Positions 14,309 to 16,051 of a stretch of 16,051 bases of DNA are shown one piece after another. This stretch comes from an uncultured Lachnospiraceae bacterium. GTDB lineage: Bacteria > Bacillota > Clostridia > Lachnospirales > Lachnospiraceae. The stretch covers positions 1 to 16,051 of the forward strand of contig CAMKMR010000010.1 in assembly GCA_946413945.1 (NCBI GenBank). Reading direction: 5' to 3'. The translations under genes were made by a program, and so were the position numbers. Below the pieces are notes generated by a model that was not told the origin of the DNA, made no database searches, and saw nothing but the letters and a program-made list of their open reading frames with translations. Position 1 is the stretch's first letter. Each line of letters starts with the position of its first letter.

Positions 14309-16039
14309 TTAATGATTCCACTTGTAGAGTCCTGCGTAGACTCCGTCCTTTGCCATTAACTCATCATGAGTTCCTGACTCTTCGATTCCTTTTTCTGTAA
14401 GTACTAAAATATTCTCTGCATTTTTTATTGTTGTAAGTCTGTGGGCGATCACAAAAGTAGTTCTATTCTTTGCTAACTTTTCCAAAGACTCTTTAACAAT
14501 ATTTTCGCTCTCATTATCTAAGGCGCTGGTTGCCTCATCAAAAATAAGTATCGGTGGATTTTTAAGGAAAACTCTGGCAATGGAAAGCCTCTGCTTCTGC
14601 CCGCCTGAAAGTTTTATACCTCTCTGCCCGATATCTGTCTCATAGCCCTTCGGAAGTCCCATGATAAAATCGTGGGCATTGGCCCGCTTCGCAGCCTCGA
14701 TTATCTCATCTCTTGTCGCATCCGGCCTTCCATACTTTATATTGTCATATACTGTTCCCGCAAAAAGATAAACATCCTGCTGGACAATTCCTATATTTTC
14801 TCTAAGGCTCTTTAAAGTCACATCCCTTACATCTTTTCCATCGATCGTGATGCTGCCCTTCGTAACTTCATAAAATCTTGGAATCAGACTGCAGAGAGTA
14901 GTCTTTCCGCCGCCTGAAGAACCAACCAGCGCCACATATTCTCCGGCCGAAACCTTAAGGTCTATATGCTTTAAAACCCTATGGGCAGTATCATTATACT
15001 TAAATGATACGTCTTTAAATTCTATGTCTCCCTTAACCTGAGTTAACTCCACCGCGCCCTCTTTATCCTTTATATCCGGCTCGATAGCAAGTATTTCCGT
15101 GAATCTCTCGAAACCGGAATAACCCCTCTGGAAGGACTCAGTAAAATCGATAAGCGTTCTTACCGGATCCGTAAATACATTTATATAAAGTAAAAATGTG
15201 ACAAAGTCTGATACTCTTACTAAATCCTTAGTTATAAGAATCCCGCCTAACATAATGACACATACATTTATAAGTAAAGTAAAAGCCGTCATACCTGCCT
15301 GAAAGAAGCCCATATAGATGTAACTTTCTTTCTTGGCACGAAGGAAGCCGTCATTTCCTGTCTTAAACTTCTCTCTCTCAAGCTCCTCATTTGCAAATGA
15401 CTTTACCACTCTTATACCTGACAGGTTATCCTCAATCCTTGCATTGATCTCCGCTATCTGCACACGGTTTTCCCTAAATGCTCTTCTCATTCTCTTATTG
15501 ATAAAATAAGCATAAAGAAACATAAGAGGAAGCAGGATAAAAGCTGCAAGAGTAAGATATCCGCTAATATTGATAAGTATTATAAATGCACCTATGATCT
15601 TTATAAATGAAATCGCCAGATTTTCAGGTCCATGATGAAGCAGCTCTGAAATATCGAAAAGATCTGATGTTATACGGCTCATTAACTGTCCGACTTTCTG
15701 CTCATCATAAAAAGAAAAAGATAATTTCTGATAATGAGAAAAGATTTCCTGTCTCATATCATATTCAATCTTTGCTCCCATTATATGTCCAACAGCACCT
15801 ACATAGTAATTCGAACCAAACTGCAGGATAACCAGTACTATAAGCCCGCAGCCTATCCATATCACCCTGTGAAAAGCTGCATCTTTATCAAGGCTTCCTA
15901 TACTTCCTGTGATATATCTTACTGCTAATGGGATTACCAGACTGATAACTGATAAAAGAAAAGCAAAAAACATATCCAAAAAGAATACCTTTTTATATGG
16001 CCTGTAATAACCGACCATTTTTTTAATATTGTCCCTCAT
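14309..16039 (-). CDS. ABC exporter half-transporter (membrane domain fused to ATPase)
   Basis: This 576-residue protein has the MsbA/LmrA-type layout: a six-helix membrane domain (about 1-310) and a nucleotide-binding domain (about 338-576). ATPase motifs are complete: Walker A GSSGGGKT (373-380), Q-loop IVQQD (418-422), signature LSGGQKQR (477-484), Walker B ILIFDE (497-502), D-loop SALD (505-508) and the H-loop His533. It should work as a homo- or heterodimer, exporting a lipid, drug or peptide. The substrate is not readable from the sequence, and no C39 peptidase domain is present. The ATG at 16037-16039 is followed by MRDNIKKMVGYYRPYKK, a normal beginning for the family, with a GGAAG upstream. 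The frame stays open to the window edge, so a slightly longer start cannot be excluded. Confidence 0.93.
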   Translation of the reverse strand: MRDNIKKMVGYYRPYKKVFFLDMFFAFLLSVISLVIPLAVRYITGSIGSLDKDAAFHRVIWIGCGLIVLVILQFGSNYYVGAVGHIMGAKIEYDMRQEIFSHYQKLSFSFYDEQKVGQLMSRITSDLFDISELLHHGPENLAISFIKIIGAFIILINISGYLTLAAFILLPLMFLYAYFINKRMRRAFRENRVQIAEINARIEDNLSGIRVVKSFANEELEREKFKTGNDGFLRAKKESYIYMGFFQAGMTAFTLLINVCVIMLGGILITKDLVRVSDFVTFLLYINVFTDPVRTLIDFTESFQRGYSGFERFTEILAIEPDIKDKEGAVELTQVKGDIEFKDVSFKYNDTAHRVLKHIDLKVSAGEYVALVGSSGGGKTTLCSLIPRFYEVTKGSITIDGKDVRDVTLKSLRENIGIVQQDVYLFAGTVYDNIKYGRPDATRDEIIEAAKRANAHDFIMGLPKGYETDIGQRGIKLSGGQKQRLSIARVFLKNPPILIFDEATSALDNESENIVKESLEKLAKNRTTFVIAHRLTTIKNAENILVLTEKGIEESGTHDELMAKDGVYAGLYKWNH

Positions 16040-16051
16040 TCTTCCACTTCC

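Overview
The window looks like chromosomal DNA of a low-to-moderate GC Clostridia member, most likely Lachnospiraceae. The basis is a clostridial-type AddAB helicase-nuclease with an iron-sulfur AddB, frequent AGA and ATA codons, strong AGGAGG-type ribosome binding sites, a CDP-glycerol glycerophosphotransferase-like protein and a YkvM-type QueF. This is inferred from the sequence alone. Every supported gene lies on the minus strand, so transcription runs from high to low coordinates.

Region by region in transcription order. (1) 16039-14309 is a complete half-size ABC exporter (membrane domain plus ATPase). (2) 14308-14254, abutting its stop codon, is a perfect 18-bp inverted repeat around a small GGGGAC/GTCCCC hairpin, resembling a dispersed REP-like palindrome. 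(3) 14235-4559 is a compact four-gene unit: addB, addA, queF, folC. Junctions are a 3-nt gap, a TAATG overlap and an ATGA overlap, so transcription and translation are probably coupled. It joins double-strand break repair, the last step to the queuosine precursor preQ1, and folate polyglutamylation. addA is split by a single-base frameshift near 9138. (4) 4558-4429 holds no gene, but has four degenerate ~22-bp repeats and a small hairpin in front of a 46-codon gene. (5) 4428-3074 is that small gene followed after 2 nt by a zinc-ribbon/TPR/transmembrane/coiled-coil protein. (6) 3018-170 is a cell-envelope cluster: a glycerophosphotransferase-like enzyme, an overlapping DUF308/HdeD-like membrane protein, and a membrane protein with an Arg/Gly/Ser-rich N-terminus and a TPM-like domain. 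It ends in a strong bidirectional terminator at 108-148. (7) Positions 1-63 carry two copies of a 20-bp direct repeat that may be the edge of a longer array.

I found no phage, CRISPR, defence or clearly novel multi-gene system. The most interesting points are the addA frameshift, VDK repeats in the linker between AddA's helicase and nuclease parts, a 10-residue tandem repeat in the TPR protein whose nine shared codons all differ at the third base, the REP-like palindrome, and the tightly coupled small gene at 4288-4428.
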